Shown: positions 8,450 to 18,133 of the stretch, one piece after another
Position numbering within the stretch: position 1 is the first letter of the stretch
Layout of the letters: each line of letters starts with the position of its first letter
NCBI RefSeq assembly: GCF_001905665.1
Contig: NZ_LIVX01000013.1
Span: forward strand, 1 to 64,000
Source: Streptomyces sp. CB02261
GTDB lineage: Bacteria > Actinomycetota > Actinomycetes > Streptomycetales > Streptomycetaceae
Direction of reading: 5' to 3'
DNA length: 64,000 nucleotides
Position numbers and translations under genes: made by a program
Notes under the pieces: generated by a model
Database searches by the model: none
Seen by the model: the letters and a program-made list of their open reading frames with translations, nothing else
What the model was told of the DNA's origin: nothing

Positions 8450-9280
8450 TCAGGGGACGGGACGGTCGAGAGCGGGGTCGGCCCCCGGCGGCCTGAGCTG
8501 CGCGCTCAGTCCTCCGTCGACGTTCAGCACCTGTCCGGTGATGAAGGACGCGTCCGCCGAGGCGAGGAACGCGACGGCCCCGGCGACATCGGATCCGTCG
8601 CCGACCCGACCCAGCGGGACCGGCTGCGCGCGGGTCTGCTGCTGGGCCGGATCGAGGAGGGCGAACCGGTCGTTGATGACCGGGCCGGGGGCGACCGCGT
8701 TGACGCGGATCCCCCGGGGCGCGAGTTCCAGGGCCATCGCCCGGGTCGCCGCGTCGACGGCGCCCTTGCTGGCGTCGTAGGCGACGGCGGCCCGGTGGGC
8801 GCGGGTGGCCCCGACCGAGGAGATGTTCACGATCGAGGAGCCGGCGGGCATCACCCGGGCGGCTGCCACGGTGCACAGGAACACCCCGCGCGCGTTGACG
8901 GCGAAACTGCGGTCCCAGTCGGCGACGTCGATGTCGAGCAGGGGACCACGGCCCAGCATGGGGGCGGCAGCGTTGTTGACCAGTAGGTCGAGTCCGCCGA
9001 GGGCGTCGACCGTACGGTTGAGGCAGGCGTCGACCTGATGCGCGTCGGATACGTCGCCGGGGCAGGCCACCGCGGACATGCCCCTGTCGCGCATGGCCGC
9101 GGCTGCGGCCTCGGTCTCGGTCGGGTCGGGGCCGTTGAGGGCCACCGCCGCGCCCTCCTGCGCGAGCCGCCATGCGATGGCGAGGCCGATGTTGCGTGCG
9201 CCGCCGGTGACCAGCGCGACCCGGCCGGTGAAGCGGCCTTCGGCACGGGCGGCGCTCGTCGGCCGCGGTGCGTCGCTCAC
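8450..9280 (-). CDS. Short-chain dehydrogenase/reductase
   Basis: A classical SDR of 276 residues that probably oxidises a sugar or sugar acid with NAD(P)+. It shows the cofactor motif TGGARNIG near 25, the NNAA motif, the catalytic serine in IVNISS, the Tyr-x-x-x-Lys pair in YDASK, and the PG motif after it. The GTG at 9278-9280 was chosen because it overlaps the stop of the enolase-family gene by four bases (GTGA) and gives the normal SDR N-terminus; the frame is open for 860 bases further upstream but runs antiparallel to nothing recognisable. Coupling to the dehydratase suggests it makes the aldonate or a later keto-sugar acid. The substrate is unknown. Confidence 0.9.
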   Translation of the reverse strand: MSDAPRPTSAARAEGRFTGRVALVTGGARNIGLAIAWRLAQEGAAVALNGPDPTETEAAAAAMRDRGMSAVACPGDVSDAHQVDACLNRTVDALGGLDLLVNNAAAPMLGRGPLLDIDVADWDRSFAVNARGVFLCTVAAARVMPAGSSIVNISSVGATRAHRAAVAYDASKGAVDAATRAMALELAPRGIRVNAVAPGPVINDRFALLDPAQQQTRAQPVPLGRVGDGSDVAGAVAFLASADASFITGQVLNVDGGLSAQLRPPGADPALDRPVP

Positions 9281-10427
9281 GTGGCGGCCACCTGCCGGTC
9301 GACGACAGCGGCGGCACTGGTGGCCGCCCAGGTCAGCGGTCCGGCGGAGGCCGACACCCGCTGCGGGTCGAGCGTCATGCCGAGGCCGGGGCCGTGCGGC
9401 ACGGACAGCAGCCCGCCGGTGTAACGGACGGGGTCGGTGACGACGTCCCGTGTGTAGAGGAGCGGTCCGACCGGGTCGCTCGGGACGGTGACGGCCGACA
9501 TGGCCATCGCGACGTGCGCGGCGGCCGCCGTGCCGATGGACAGCTCCTGCGTGGTGCCGACCAGGCACGCCTTGCCGGCGGCGTCGGCTATCGCGAAGAT
9601 CCGGCGGGCCGGTGTGATCCCGCCGATGGCGATGACGCTGACGTTGAACACGTCCACCGCGTCCGCGGCGACGAGGTCCAGTGCCCACCGGAAGCTGTAG
9701 ACGTGCTCGCTGATCGGGACGGCGAGCCGGTCGCGGGCCCGGACCAGACCGCGGATGTCGTGGTGCGGGGCGGGCGACTCGATGAGGTCGTAGCCGACGT
9801 CGGCCACCCGCTCGGCGAAGGCGCAGGCCGCCTTGGCGTCGAGGAGGTTGGAGAAGTCCAGGGACTTGAGGGTGATGCGGTCGCCGAACCGTTCGCGGGC
9901 GGTGCGCAGGAACCGCTCGTCCAGGTCGAGGCGGCGTCCGACATACACGCGGAAGAAGGTGAAGCCCTCCGCCAGCCGGCGCTCGACCATGGCGAGGTTG
10001 CGTTCGACGTCCTCCTCGTGCTGCTGGCGGAAGATCGGATACGCGATGGGCACCGACTCGCGGACCGCGCCGCCGAGCAGGTCGCACACCCGGACACCGA
10101 GCTGTTTCGCGGCCAGGTCCCAGAAGGCGATGTCGACTCCGCACTTGATGGCGCGGCTCTTGTCGTAGATGTATCCGGCCTGCGGGAAGTTCGCTTCCAG
10201 GCGGCGTTCCATCTCCGTGATCTGAAGAGCGTCCAGACCGACGAGGAGTTCGTTGAGGGTGGCCTCCAGATCGGGTACGTCGAGGTGGTAGCGCGGGAGG
10301 TGCTGGAGGTCGGACATCTCACCGATGCCCGTCAGCGCGTCGTCGTCGGTGAGGAGTTCGACCAGGATGTGTCCGCAGGTGATGCTGTTGTGCCGCGGCG
10401 TGTTGATCGAGGTCAGGCGGACTCGGG

Positions 10428-10440
<13 letters not shown>
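9277..10440 (-). CDS. Enolase-superfamily sugar-acid dehydratase (mandelate racemase/MLE group)
   Basis: A 387-residue member of the enolase superfamily, in which a Mg-stabilised enolate leads to dehydration of aldonates or racemisation. The N-terminal capping domain includes AFWDLAAKQLGVRVCDLLGG. The barrel shows ITLKSLDFSN, LIESPAP and PISEHVYS, the positions of the acidic metal ligands on successive strands, followed by NVSVIAIGG. In most relatives an Asp-Glu-Glu or Asp-Glu-Asp triad sits here. The ATG at 10438-10440 lies inside the end of the ABC ATPase gene (13-base overlap), so translation is coupled. In context it probably dehydrates a sugar acid to a 2-keto-3-deoxy acid. Which acid is not determinable. 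Confidence 0.88.
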
Positions 10441-12317
<1,877 letters not shown>

Positions 12318-12327
12318 CGTGGGCCCC

Positions 12328-13896
12328 TCAGGCGCCGAGCCGGGCGCGCTCGAGGCGCCACTGGCCGTCGACGTCGAGGCCGACGCCCTTGAGGTCGCTG
12401 CTGTGGATCAGCGGCGACCTGGCCTGGTGCAGGAAGACCCAGTAGTTGTTCTCCAGGATGCGGCGCTGCACATCGACGTACGCCCGCTTGCGCACGGCGC
12501 GGTCGTCCGTGCTCAGGCCCTTGTCGAGCAGGGCGTCGAGGGCGGAGTCCTTGAGGCCCGACCAGTTGCTCGGGCCGTCACTGGCGAAGTACGGGTCGAA
12601 GGTGAGGGAGGGGTCCAGACGGGGGATGTCGATGACGAGGATCGCCGCGTCGAAGTCCCCGTTCCGCATGCGTTCCAGCTGGGTCTGGAATTCGAGGATC
12701 TCCACCTTGGGGGCGAATCCCGCCGCGGTGAGCTGGCTCTGGAGCAGTTCCGCGACGGTGGGGTCGGGGGCGCGGCGGCGGGCGACGAGGGTGATGGGCA
12801 CCTTTCCGCGGAGTCCCGCCTTGTCCAGGGTGGCGCGGGCCTTCTCGGGGTCGTACGGCAGGGGGGCGAGGGAGTCGTCGTGGAACCAGTCGTCGGAGGT
12901 GGCGAAGGAGGGGGCGATGTCGAAGTCGCCGCCGGCGGCGGCCTTGCCGACGGACCTCCGCTCCACGGCCATCGCGAAGGCCGCGCGTACCCGCGGGTCG
13001 CGGAAGGGTCCCTCGGTGACGTTGAGCGAGGCGTAGTAGTTGCGGCGTACGCCCTCGTCCTTGATGGTGATCCGTGGGGCGTCGGCCAGCTGCTTGTACT
13101 CCTCCGGGGGCAGGGCGCGCACCAGGTGCACCCCCCCGGTGGACAGTTCGGCGCGCAGTACCTTGGCCTCGGTGACGAAGCGCAGGACCACCTTGTCGAG
13201 GAGCGGAAGCGCGTCGCCTGCCTCGGTCTTGGCCCAGTAGGTCTTGTTGCGCTCCGCGGTCAGCTGGACCTTGGTCCTCCACTGACGGAAGGTGAAGGGG
13301 CCGGTCCCCACCGGCCTGCGGCCGAACTCCTCGGCCCCCTTGGCGAGCGCGGTGGGCGAGGCGATCATCCCGGGCTCGTGGGCGAGCTGGGTGAGCAGCA
13401 GCGGATCGGCCGCCTTCAGGGCGACCGTGACGGTCCGCGGGCCGGCTGCCTTCACGTCACGGATGGAGGCCAGTGCGGCCGTCTTGGTGGAGCGGGTGGC
13501 GGGATCCGAGATCCGCTTCAGGTTGAGAACGACCGCATCGGCGTCGAACGGGGTGCCGTCGTGGAACGTCACGCCCTGGCGGAGCTCGAAGGTGATCTCG
13601 GTGCCCGTGTCGGTCCATCGGGTGGCGAGGGCCGGCTCGAAGGTCCCGTCGCGGCGCTGACGCAGCAGGGTGTCGAAGAACAGGTTCAGGACGTTGCGGT
13701 CGGAGGAGATGGCGGAGCTCAGCGCCGGGTCGAGGGTGACGGGCTCGTTGTCGAAGCCGGCGGTGAGCGTTCCCCCGGAGGTCCCGCCGGAGGAGTCCGA
13801 GGAGCCGCATCCGGCCAGGGTGGTGATGGCGGCGGTGGCTGCGGCGCCGGCCAGGACGGTGCGGCGTGGTATCCGGGGCGGCGTGGAATTGGGCAT
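12328..13896 (-). CDS. ABC transporter substrate-binding lipoprotein, family 5
   Basis: A 522-residue extracellular solute-binding protein of the DppA/OppA class, the receptor for the importer encoded around it. The N-terminus has twin arginines (RRTVLAG) followed by a hydrophobic stretch and the lipobox LAGC, with the lipidated cysteine near residue 30, so it is a Tat-exported lipoprotein. The body has the family pattern VTLDPALSS, LRQGVTFHDGTPFDADAV and a C-terminal QRILENNYWVFLH. The length is standard. Gene order permease, permease, binding protein, fused ATPase supports one transporter. Family-5 binding proteins take peptides, nickel or oligosaccharides; the catabolic neighbours favour a saccharide, but that is inference. 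Confidence 0.94.
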   Translation of the reverse strand: MPNSTPPRIPRRTVLAGAAATAAITTLAGCGSSDSSGGTSGGTLTAGFDNEPVTLDPALSSAISSDRNVLNLFFDTLLRQRRDGTFEPALATRWTDTGTEITFELRQGVTFHDGTPFDADAVVLNLKRISDPATRSTKTAALASIRDVKAAGPRTVTVALKAADPLLLTQLAHEPGMIASPTALAKGAEEFGRRPVGTGPFTFRQWRTKVQLTAERNKTYWAKTEAGDALPLLDKVVLRFVTEAKVLRAELSTGGVHLVRALPPEEYKQLADAPRITIKDEGVRRNYYASLNVTEGPFRDPRVRAAFAMAVERRSVGKAAAGGDFDIAPSFATSDDWFHDDSLAPLPYDPEKARATLDKAGLRGKVPITLVARRRAPDPTVAELLQSQLTAAGFAPKVEILEFQTQLERMRNGDFDAAILVIDIPRLDPSLTFDPYFASDGPSNWSGLKDSALDALLDKGLSTDDRAVRKRAYVDVQRRILENNYWVFLHQARSPLIHSSDLKGVGLDVDGQWRLERARLGA

Positions 13897-13959
13897 GACG
13901 AAGCACTTCCTCTGTACGGGGGGGAACGGGGGGAACGGGGTGGAGGGCTGGGAGACGGC

Positions 13960-14832
13960 TCAGCGCGCGGGTGCGAGGTCCGGGCGGTGGGCGTCCAGCG
14001 CGTCGCGCAGGGCGTCGGCGAGCAGGTTGAACGCGGCGACGGTGAGGAGGATCGCGAGCCCGGGGAAGACGCTGAGCGACCAGCTCGCGCTCAGGTGGTC
14101 GGTGCCGCTGGCGACGATCGCGCCCCAACTCGGCTGCGGGGGCTGGACGCTCAGCCCGAGGAAGCTCAGCGCGGACTCGGCCATGATCGCGGTGGACACC
14201 TGGAGAGCGGCGAAGACCAGCAGGGTGCCGGCGAGGTGGGGCAGGAGGTGCCGGCGCATGATCGTGGTCCGTGGGACGCCCACGATACGTGCGGCGGACA
14301 CCCATTCGCGGGTGCGCAGGGACAGCACCTCGCCCCGGACCACACGGGCGAAACGCGGGGTGGTGACGACGGCGATCGCGATCAGGGCGTTGCGCAGCCC
14401 GGGGCCGAGGGCCGCGACCACGGTGAGGGCGAGGACGAGGAGGGGGAAGGCGAGCAGTCCGTCGGAGACGCGCATGACGAGGGTGTCCACCCAGCCGCCT
14501 CGGTATCCGGCGATCAGACCGAGCACCGTGCCGGCGATCAGGGCGGCGCCCACGGTGATGGTGGCCACCCCTACGGTGACCACGGCGCCGGCGACGATCC
14601 GGGCCAGGACGTCCCGCCCGATCTCGTCGGTGCCGAGCAGGTGCTGGGAACTGGGGCCGGTCAGAAGCCGGCCGGTGTCCGTGGCGCTGACCGCGTCTGT
14701 CAGGAAGGGTGCGGCGGCAGCGGCCACGAGCAGGAGGAACAGCAGGGGTACGGCGATGTGGGCGCGGCGGTCACGGCGCAGCCGGTCCAGAACCGGTCTG
14801 CGGGAGACTTTCGGCGCGAGGTCTATGGCCAT
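13960..14832 (-). CDS. ABC transporter permease, DppC type
   Basis: A 290-residue inner-membrane permease with the N-terminal helix typical of DppC/OppC (VPLLFLLLVAAAAAPFL), a loop containing HLLGTDEIGRDVLAR, and five further helices. The coupling-loop motif that contacts the ATPase is in EWVSAARIVGVPRTTIMRRH. It ends with NLLADALRDALD, normal for the family. It pairs with the DppB-type gene 96 bases upstream and precedes the binding protein by 63 bases. Together with the fused ATPase it makes a complete importer. Confidence 0.94.
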   Translation of the reverse strand: MAIDLAPKVSRRPVLDRLRRDRRAHIAVPLLFLLLVAAAAAPFLTDAVSATDTGRLLTGPSSQHLLGTDEIGRDVLARIVAGAVVTVGVATITVGAALIAGTVLGLIAGYRGGWVDTLVMRVSDGLLAFPLLVLALTVVAALGPGLRNALIAIAVVTTPRFARVVRGEVLSLRTREWVSAARIVGVPRTTIMRRHLLPHLAGTLLVFAALQVSTAIMAESALSFLGLSVQPPQPSWGAIVASGTDHLSASWSLSVFPGLAILLTVAAFNLLADALRDALDAHRPDLAPAR

Positions 14833-14928
14833 CGGCGCTCCAGGAAGTGCGTGCGGGACGTGCGGTGCGGGACGCGCTGATCGGCGCGGGGGGCGCGGAT
14901 CGGGTGACTCTGTGGGCGCGGAGCCGGG

Positions 14929-15870
14929 TCAGTACGTGATGCGCGGGTCGAGCCAGGCGTAGACCAGGTCCGCCAGGAGGTTCACCAGGAGGACGAGGAC
15001 CACGACCATCAGTACGGCGCCCTGGACGACGGGGAGATCCCGGCTGAAGATGCCGTTGACGATCAAGGTGCCCATGCCGGGAACGGTGAAGACGGTTTCG
15101 GTGACGACGGTGGCGCTCATCAGCGCCCCGATCTGGAGGGCGATCACGGTCACGACCGGCACGATGGCGTTCCGCAGGGCGTAGACGCCCACGATCCGGC
15201 CGCGTGAGAGGCCCGATGCCTCGGCTGTGCGGATGTAGTCCTCGTTGAACGCGGCGAGGAGAGCGGCGCGGGTCTGGCGCATGGTGACCGCGGCGATGGT
15301 GGAGCCGATCGTGACGGCCGGGAGGATCATGCGCCGCAGGTTCTCGACGGGGTCCTCGGTGAAGGGAACGTATCCCGAGGGCGGGAGGACCTTGAGCCAC
15401 AGGGCGAAGACGAGGATGAGCAGTGCGGCGAGGTAGAAGTGGGGGGCGGACAGGGCGAGCAGACCGACGGAGTTCAGCGCGGTGTCCGTGCGGGTGCGAC
15501 GGCGGACGGCGGAGAGGATGCCCGCGGGGATCCCGACGAGAACGGCGAAGACCAGCGCGATGACTCCGAGCTCGACCGTGGCGGCGAACCGGTCGGAGAT
15601 GACCGTGCCCACCTTCTCGTCGGTGAGCCATGAGCTGCCCAGGTCGCCGCGGACCAGATCGCCGAGCCACTGGGTGAACTGCTGCCACAGCGGTGCATCC
15701 AGGCCGAGGTCCTCTCGGAGTACCGCTCGGTCCTGCTCGGTGGCCTCCTGGCCGAGGATGGCGAGGGTGGGGTCGCCCGGCATCAGCCGCAGGAGCATGA
15801 AGAGCACCAGGGAGACGACGAGGGCGACCGGGATCAGTTGGAAGAGTCTGCGTACGAGGTATCCGGGCAT
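14929..15870 (-). CDS. ABC transporter permease, DppB type
   Basis: A 313-residue permease beginning MPGYLVRRLFQLIPVALVV, the standard DppB start, with MPGDPT after the first helix. The ATPase-contact loop is seen in DYIRTAEASGLSRGRIVGVYALRN, and the C-terminus has LVNLLADLVYAWLDPRI. Six membrane helices are visible. The ATG at 15868-15870 lies 37 bases inside the preceding gene, so translation is probably coupled. It forms the channel together with the DppC-type protein. Confidence 0.94.
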   Translation of the reverse strand: MPGYLVRRLFQLIPVALVVSLVLFMLLRLMPGDPTLAILGQEATEQDRAVLREDLGLDAPLWQQFTQWLGDLVRGDLGSSWLTDEKVGTVISDRFAATVELGVIALVFAVLVGIPAGILSAVRRRTRTDTALNSVGLLALSAPHFYLAALLILVFALWLKVLPPSGYVPFTEDPVENLRRMILPAVTIGSTIAAVTMRQTRAALLAAFNEDYIRTAEASGLSRGRIVGVYALRNAIVPVVTVIALQIGALMSATVVTETVFTVPGMGTLIVNGIFSRDLPVVQGAVLMVVVLVLLVNLLADLVYAWLDPRITY

Positions 15871-17066
15871 TTCACCGGCTCCGGTAGAGGGGGCGAGGGT
15901 GTGGGCTTGGCCGTACCAGGGCGGTCGGTGAGGCGGGAGAGGTCACTCAGCCACGCGAGGCGCTGTGCCGGGGCCAGGTCGTAGGCGTACAGGGCCAGGG
16001 AGCGGGCTCCGGCCGCGTAGGCGTCCTGGGCGACATCCCTGAGCTGCTGTTCACCGGTGGTCCGGTCCACGGCCAGGTTCCATCCGGCGCTCACCTGTGC
16101 ACCGGTCCGGGCTGCCGCGGCGAGTTCGCGGCGCAGGGCGTCATGACTCCCCGACAGGTCGGTGACGGTGAGGGCGCCGGCCGCTGCGGCGAGGGCGCTC
16201 GTGTCGGCGGCGGACTTGCCGTCGCAGGCGTACGGGTCGCCGGTGGTGCGTACGGAGACGGGCAGCCCGCCGGCTGCGGCGACGGCGTCCCGCACGAGGG
16301 TCACGGTGATTCGCGAGCGCACGGCGAGGACGGTGTCGTGCAGCTCGGAGCCCAGGGCGGCGCGGGCGTCGGCACCGAGCTCGCCGGCTTCGCGCGGCTC
16401 GGCGAGTTGGGCGAGCAGTGTCGCGCGGACGGTTTCGGCCAGGGCGGGCACGTCGATGCCCGCGTCGGTGAAGCGGTCCGTGCAGGCGGAGCAGAAGCAC
16501 AGCGAGAGCAGCCAGCGGTCCACCGGACGAAGGGCCGCGCCGACCTTGTCGTGGGCGCTCTGGTGCTGCCAGCCGAGGTAGCCGAAGGCTTCGAGTTCGA
16601 GGCCGGTGACACCGGGCCGGCGGGCGGTCCGGGCGACGAGGTCGGCGGCGTAGGCGCGGACCTCGGGCCTTGCCGGGCACAGTGCGTGCCGGTAGTGGTG
16701 TCCGAAGGCGTTACGCAGCGCCGATCCGGGACGGCGGGTGGCGGGTCCGGACTGGTGGAGCCCGACGAGCCAGGCCGTCACACCGAGGCCGGCCCGCAGC
16801 AGGGCGGTCGTGGCGACCGTCGCGTCGTCGCCGAGAACCGGCAGGGCGAGGCCTTTCCCGTCGACGGGGGCGGCTTCGTCGCGGAACCACAGCCCGGCCC
16901 TGAAGTCGGCCACGGCACACGGGGCGCTGGTCGTCAGCAGCCACCGCCCACCGTGGTAGCTGAACGCCAGGCGCACACCGTCGACGCCGTGGGCGGCCAG
17001 TCGGTCCGCCTGGGCTTGCGGCTGCCGGCGGAAGGAGAGCGGGTGCGCGAACAGCTCGACGTTCAT
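15834..17066 (-). CDS. Unknown protein, possibly a TIM-barrel glycoside-hydrolase-like enzyme
   Basis: A 410-residue protein with no signal peptide that I cannot place in a named family. It begins MNVELFAHPLSFRRQ, contains a CPARPEVRAY stretch near 125, a LELEAFGYLGW stretch near 150 and a cysteine pair in CFCSACTDRF near 190. The alternation of strands and helices, and a Cys-x-x-Cys site followed by RF, recall hypothetical glycosidase-like barrels in which YCPHC-type motifs occur. The ATG at 17064-17066 overlaps the gntR stop by four bases, and the 3' end overlaps the permease start, so it is coupled on both sides. That position makes a role in the sugar pathway likely. It could be a cytoplasmic hydrolase, lyase or isomerase. 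Confidence 0.75.
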   Translation of the reverse strand: MNVELFAHPLSFRRQPQAQADRLAAHGVDGVRLAFSYHGGRWLLTTSAPCAVADFRAGLWFRDEAAPVDGKGLALPVLGDDATVATTALLRAGLGVTAWLVGLHQSGPATRRPGSALRNAFGHHYRHALCPARPEVRAYAADLVARTARRPGVTGLELEAFGYLGWQHQSAHDKVGAALRPVDRWLLSLCFCSACTDRFTDAGIDVPALAETVRATLLAQLAEPREAGELGADARAALGSELHDTVLAVRSRITVTLVRDAVAAAGGLPVSVRTTGDPYACDGKSAADTSALAAAAGALTVTDLSGSHDALRRELAAAARTGAQVSAGWNLAVDRTTGEQQLRDVAQDAYAAGARSLALYAYDLAPAQRLAWLSDLSRLTDRPGTAKPTPSPPLPEPVKCPDTSYADSSN

Positions 17067-17776
17067 CGGCCGTCGCCGAGTGCGCGGGAGATGGTCTGCT
17101 TGGCCTTCTCGATGTGCGCGCGGGTCAGCCGTTCCACGAGCGGACCGTCGCCCTGCTCCATCGCCTCCAGGATCGCCGCGTGTTCGGCGGCCTCTTCCTC
17201 CCAGGTGGCACGCAGCCGCCAGCCCAGGCCCGCCACGAAGGCCGTGAGGTCCTGGAGCTGGTCCAGGAAGCCGCAGAGGAAGCTGTTGCCGCAGGCGCTG
17301 TAGAGCTCGCGGTGAAAACGCCGGTTGGCGATGCCCAGACCACGCGTCTCGCCCGAGCCGATCAGCGTGGTCGCGTCCTGGAGCGCCTGGCGGGCGGCGG
17401 CGTGGGCGGTCGCCCCGAGACGGACCGCGCCCAGGCGTACGGCCTCGGGTTCCGCCGCGCAGCGGGCGGCATAGAGCTCCTGCACCAGAAGGTTGTCGGG
17501 GCGGCGGACACTGACTCCCTGGTAGGCGTTGATCTCCACCAGACCGGTGGAGTGCAGCTGCTTCAACGCCTCGCGCACCGGCGTCTTGGACACCCCGTAC
17601 ACCTCTGCGAGTTCCCGCTCGACCAGGGCCTTTCCGGGCGGGAGCACACCTTCGAGGATCGCCTGCCGCAACGCCTCCCGCACCCGGTCGGTTCGGGAGA
17701 CGGCCTGACGCAAAGGCGGCAGTGAGCCGGGAGGCAGGGCATCGGCGCTGTTCACTGGATAGTCGATCTGTGACAT
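17063..17776 (-). CDS. GntR-family transcriptional regulator, FCD subfamily
   Basis: A 237-residue repressor-type regulator of the FadR/FCD class, probably controlling the downstream catabolic operon in response to a sugar acid. The N-terminal winged helix is visible in VREALRQAILEGVLPPGKALVERELAEVYGVSKTPVREAL (about 36-75, quoted here by its ends VREALRQAIL and SKTPVREAL). The helical FCD effector domain follows with NRRFHRELYSACGN, whose Asp/His-type metal ligands are typical. The ATG at 17774-17776 (MSQIDYP) was chosen; a longer frame reaches 17860. A perfect inverted repeat lies directly against this start (17780-17803), suggesting autoregulation. The gene is divergent from the wall-anchored beta-helix gene, which may share control. 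Confidence 0.92.
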   Translation of the reverse strand: MSQIDYPVNSADALPPGSLPPLRQAVSRTDRVREALRQAILEGVLPPGKALVERELAEVYGVSKTPVREALKQLHSTGLVEINAYQGVSVRRPDNLLVQELYAARCAAEPEAVRLGAVRLGATAHAAARQALQDATTLIGSGETRGLGIANRRFHRELYSACGNSFLCGFLDQLQDLTAFVAGLGWRLRATWEEEAAEHAAILEAMEQGDGPLVERLTRAHIEKAKQTISRALGDGR

Positions 17777-17779
17777 GGC

Positions 17780-17803
17780 GGCATGCTGATATACCAGCAT
17801 GCC
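17780..17803. promoter_or_regulatory. Inverted repeat, likely GntR operator
   Basis: GGCATGCTG (17780-17788) and CAGCATGCC (17795-17803) are perfect 9-bp arms around ATATAC. The centre resembles the TNGTNNACNA core used by FadR-class regulators. It lies three bases upstream of the chosen gntR ATG, where a ribosome site would be, so either the message is leaderless or the start is the upstream ATG at 17800. Confidence 0.65.
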
Positions 17804-18133
17804 AACCCGCAAGCCCCGTGCAGAGGTTCTTCGAAATGACCTCCCGACAGCCGCAGGCACCGACCCGGCTTGCCTGACCTGCCGTCAGAATGTTTACAGG
17901 CGGTACAGGGTTGCGCTCAATTTCCACTTCTGTAACTGTCGTTCACGCACCACCCCACCCCCACAGCGGACTTCGGAGCGCACCCGTGTGTCGCGCACCG
18001 CCCCGGGGCAGCGCTCTGACACGGCGTGACGCCCCAGCCCTGTCCTTCCCGGCGCCCTCTTTCCTGCGCACGGTTCCCGACCGAGGGAGACACGGCCCGC
18101 TTCAGTCCGGATGACTTCGGAGACCAGGCACCG

